From Bacteroidota bacterium (GTDB lineage Bacteria > Bacteroidota > Bacteroidia > Chitinophagales > Saprospiraceae): a stretch of DNA of 17,414 nt. The position numbers were made by a program, and so were the translations under genes. The notes under the pieces were generated by a model that saw only the letters and a list, made by a program, of their open reading frames with translations, did not search any database and was not told the origin of the DNA. Of this stretch, positions 16,313-17,414 are shown piece by piece. The stretch covers positions 1-17,414 of the forward strand of contig JAJRUR010000190.1 of the NCBI GenBank assembly GCA_024277695.1, written 5' to 3'. Position 1 is the stretch's first letter, and every line of letters starts with the position of its first letter.

Positions 16313-16910
16313 TCCGGTGACGACACTACACCTCGCTATATTTGCATCAGGTCGAGGCTCCAATGCTCAAGCGATTATAGACTACTTCAGAAACCATAAA
16401 TCTATCCAAGTCCGCCTCATAGTCTCCAATAAAAGCCATGCCGGAGTACTGGATATAGCCCACCGAGAGGCCATCCCCTCTTATGTAATAAAAGACAGAG
16501 CCTCTTTTGAACAAGGAAAAAAAATATCCAAATACTTATCTGGATACAAGATTGATTATATCATACTCGCCGGATTTTTATGGCGGATACCCGAAAATTT
16601 GATCGACCGGTATAAACAAAATATCCTCAATATCCATCCCGCACTCCTTCCAAAATATGGGGGCAAAGGCATGTACGGTCAACATGTCCATCAGGCAGTA
16701 AGTGCCGCCGGCGAAGTACAAAGCGGAATGACTATCCACCTTGTCAGCCCACAATACGATGAAGGTAAAATAATTTTTCAAAAGACTGTAAACATCAATG
16801 CCCACGAAGACCCCAAAATAATAGCCCAAAAAGTCCTTGGACTCGAACACCGCTACTATCCGACTACCATCGAAAAATATATCCTTCAACATCAAAAAAC
16901 ATCCGGATGA
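16296..16910 (+). CDS. purN: Phosphoribosylglycinamide formyltransferase
   Basis: PurN transfers the formyl group of 10-formyltetrahydrofolate to glycinamide ribonucleotide in purine synthesis. The 204-residue protein shows the N-terminal phosphate-binding FASGRGSNAQAII (about residues 16-28), the folate region LAGFLWRIPENLI, the catalytic NIHPALLPKYGGKGMYG with Asn112 and His114, and Asp155 in SPQYDEGKIIFQ. The KYGGKGMYG version is the form I associate with Bacteroidota. ATG 16296 is the only ATG upstream of the conserved domain, so the first 17 bases overlap the porD end; a GTG at 16317 is an alternative that would remove the overlap. It is the last gene of the bamD run and converges on the next gene with a 17-base gap, leaving no room for a separate terminator. 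Confidence 0.93.
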   Translation: MISEDNPVTTLHLAIFASGRGSNAQAIIDYFRNHKSIQVRLIVSNKSHAGVLDIAHREAIPSYVIKDRASFEQGKKISKYLSGYKIDYIILAGFLWRIPENLIDRYKQNILNIHPALLPKYGGKGMYGQHVHQAVSAAGEVQSGMTIHLVSPQYDEGKIIFQKTVNINAHEDPKIIAQKVLGLEHRYYPTTIEKYILQHQKTSG

Positions 16911-16927
16911 TTGCAGGGTAGTTGATA

Positions 16928-17414
16928 TCAGTGGGATATACTCGCGTGAAATTCTTTTTGAATTCTGTCAGTATAAAGAGCCAATATTGACCGGATATCA
17001 AGCTCAGACTGAGACTTAAGTATAAAGCCTATGTGATAGGGTTTGTCCAGCCTCCACACAATCTCCGGGGCATCAAAAGTACTCGTATCCGGAGCTTGAT
17101 AGCGACTCAATGAAAGAACAATACCTGCAGGTGCATATCCTACTGTTTTTAACTGATATATCTTATTTTCTATAAGGTCCGACTCCATCTGTGCCCATTC
17201 GACCCATAGATTAACCCCTGTCGCAGCCTCAATCATTTCAGCCAGATGTGCACCACCTACTCGTGCAGCCGTCTCTAAAAAATAAAATTTTCCATCCGCA
17301 TCAGACCGAATAAATTCAGAGTGAAAGGGTCCATGTTTCAAACCAAAATGTTGAACGAGTCTGCGATTTAGCCCAAATAATTCTACTGCATCTTCACAAC
17401 TAGGATCCATAGTC
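16928..17414 (-). CDS. ATP-grasp domain enzyme, C-terminal part (truncated by window edge)
   Basis: The frame is open through the right edge, so only the last ~162 residues are visible; an internal ATG at 17410 is not taken as the start. The segment GPFHSEFIRSDADGKFYFLETAARVGGAH is the metal- and phosphate-binding end of an ATP-grasp domain, with the glutamate in FLET and the arginine/glycines of ARVGGAH. Such enzymes ligate a carboxylate to an amine or thiol, as in dipeptide ligases or carboxylase-type enzymes. A C-terminal accessory region follows (YAPAGIVLSLSRYQAP, then IVWRLDKPYHIGFILKSQ), probably the alpha/beta C-terminal lid seen in carboxylate-amine ligases. The substrate cannot be read from this part. 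It points towards purN and ends 17 bases from it. Confidence 0.7.
   Translation of the reverse strand, partial: TMDPSCEDAVELFGLNRRLVQHFGLKHGPFHSEFIRSDADGKFYFLETAARVGGAHLAEMIEAATGVNLWVEWAQMESDLIENKIYQLKTVGYAPAGIVLSLSRYQAPDTSTFDAPEIVWRLDKPYHIGFILKSQSELDIRSILALYTDRIQKEFHASISH

Noticed and set aside
1..17414. Mobile elements, CRISPR arrays, defence or phage genes
   Set aside because: I found no transposase or integrase motifs, no regularly spaced repeats and no target-site duplications; gene order and content look like conserved core genome.

Overview
The window looks like chromosomal DNA of a gliding and/or type IX secretion (T9SS)-bearing member of the Bacteroidota. The evidence is the gene content (GldJ, PorU, PorV, PorP/SprF-type and PorD proteins, a Bacteroidota-type omega subunit, BamD and CoaBC), moderate-to-low G+C, and promoters of the TTG-N~20-TAnnTTTG type used by this phylum's primary sigma factor. 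Within the phylum, the gene set would suit Saprospiria/Chitinophagia-like bacteria as well as Flavobacteriia. I cannot settle genus or class from the sequence alone.

Left part (1-4898). A truncated OmpA-like outer-membrane protein gene runs off the left edge on the minus strand. A divergent plus-strand gene (926-1936) encodes an arginase/formimidoylglutamase-fold protein whose metal-binding motifs appear lost, so it is probably a pseudoenzyme. Its 3' end overlaps murF, which lies on the minus strand behind gldJ. A strong hairpin separates gldJ from murF. Upstream of gldJ on the same strand is a PorP/SprF-family outer-membrane protein gene.

Middle part (5921-11253). porP/sprF-like and porU diverge from a short AT-rich intergenic region. 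porU (the C25 gingipain-type sortase of the T9SS) is followed by porV, its outer-membrane partner. porV has its own near-consensus promoter overlapping the 3' end of porU, and a clear rho-independent terminator behind it. gldJ, porU and porV together form the T9SS secretion/sorting and gliding locus.

Right part (11463-17414). A GH3-family adenylate-forming enzyme gene is followed by a tightly packed run, bamD-rpoZ-coaBC-porD-purN, with ATGA or longer overlaps at three junctions. It couples outer-membrane assembly (BamD), transcription (omega subunit), coenzyme A synthesis (CoaBC), T9SS biogenesis (PorD) and purine synthesis (PurN). The bamD promoter sits so close to its ATG that the transcript should be almost leaderless. 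A truncated ATP-grasp enzyme gene converges on purN at the right edge.

I see no mobile element, CRISPR array, RNA gene or phage gene. This is a core-genome region. The main points of interest are the degenerate arginase-like protein, natural substitutions in the CoaC active site, and promoter/leader details rather than a new defence or mobile system.
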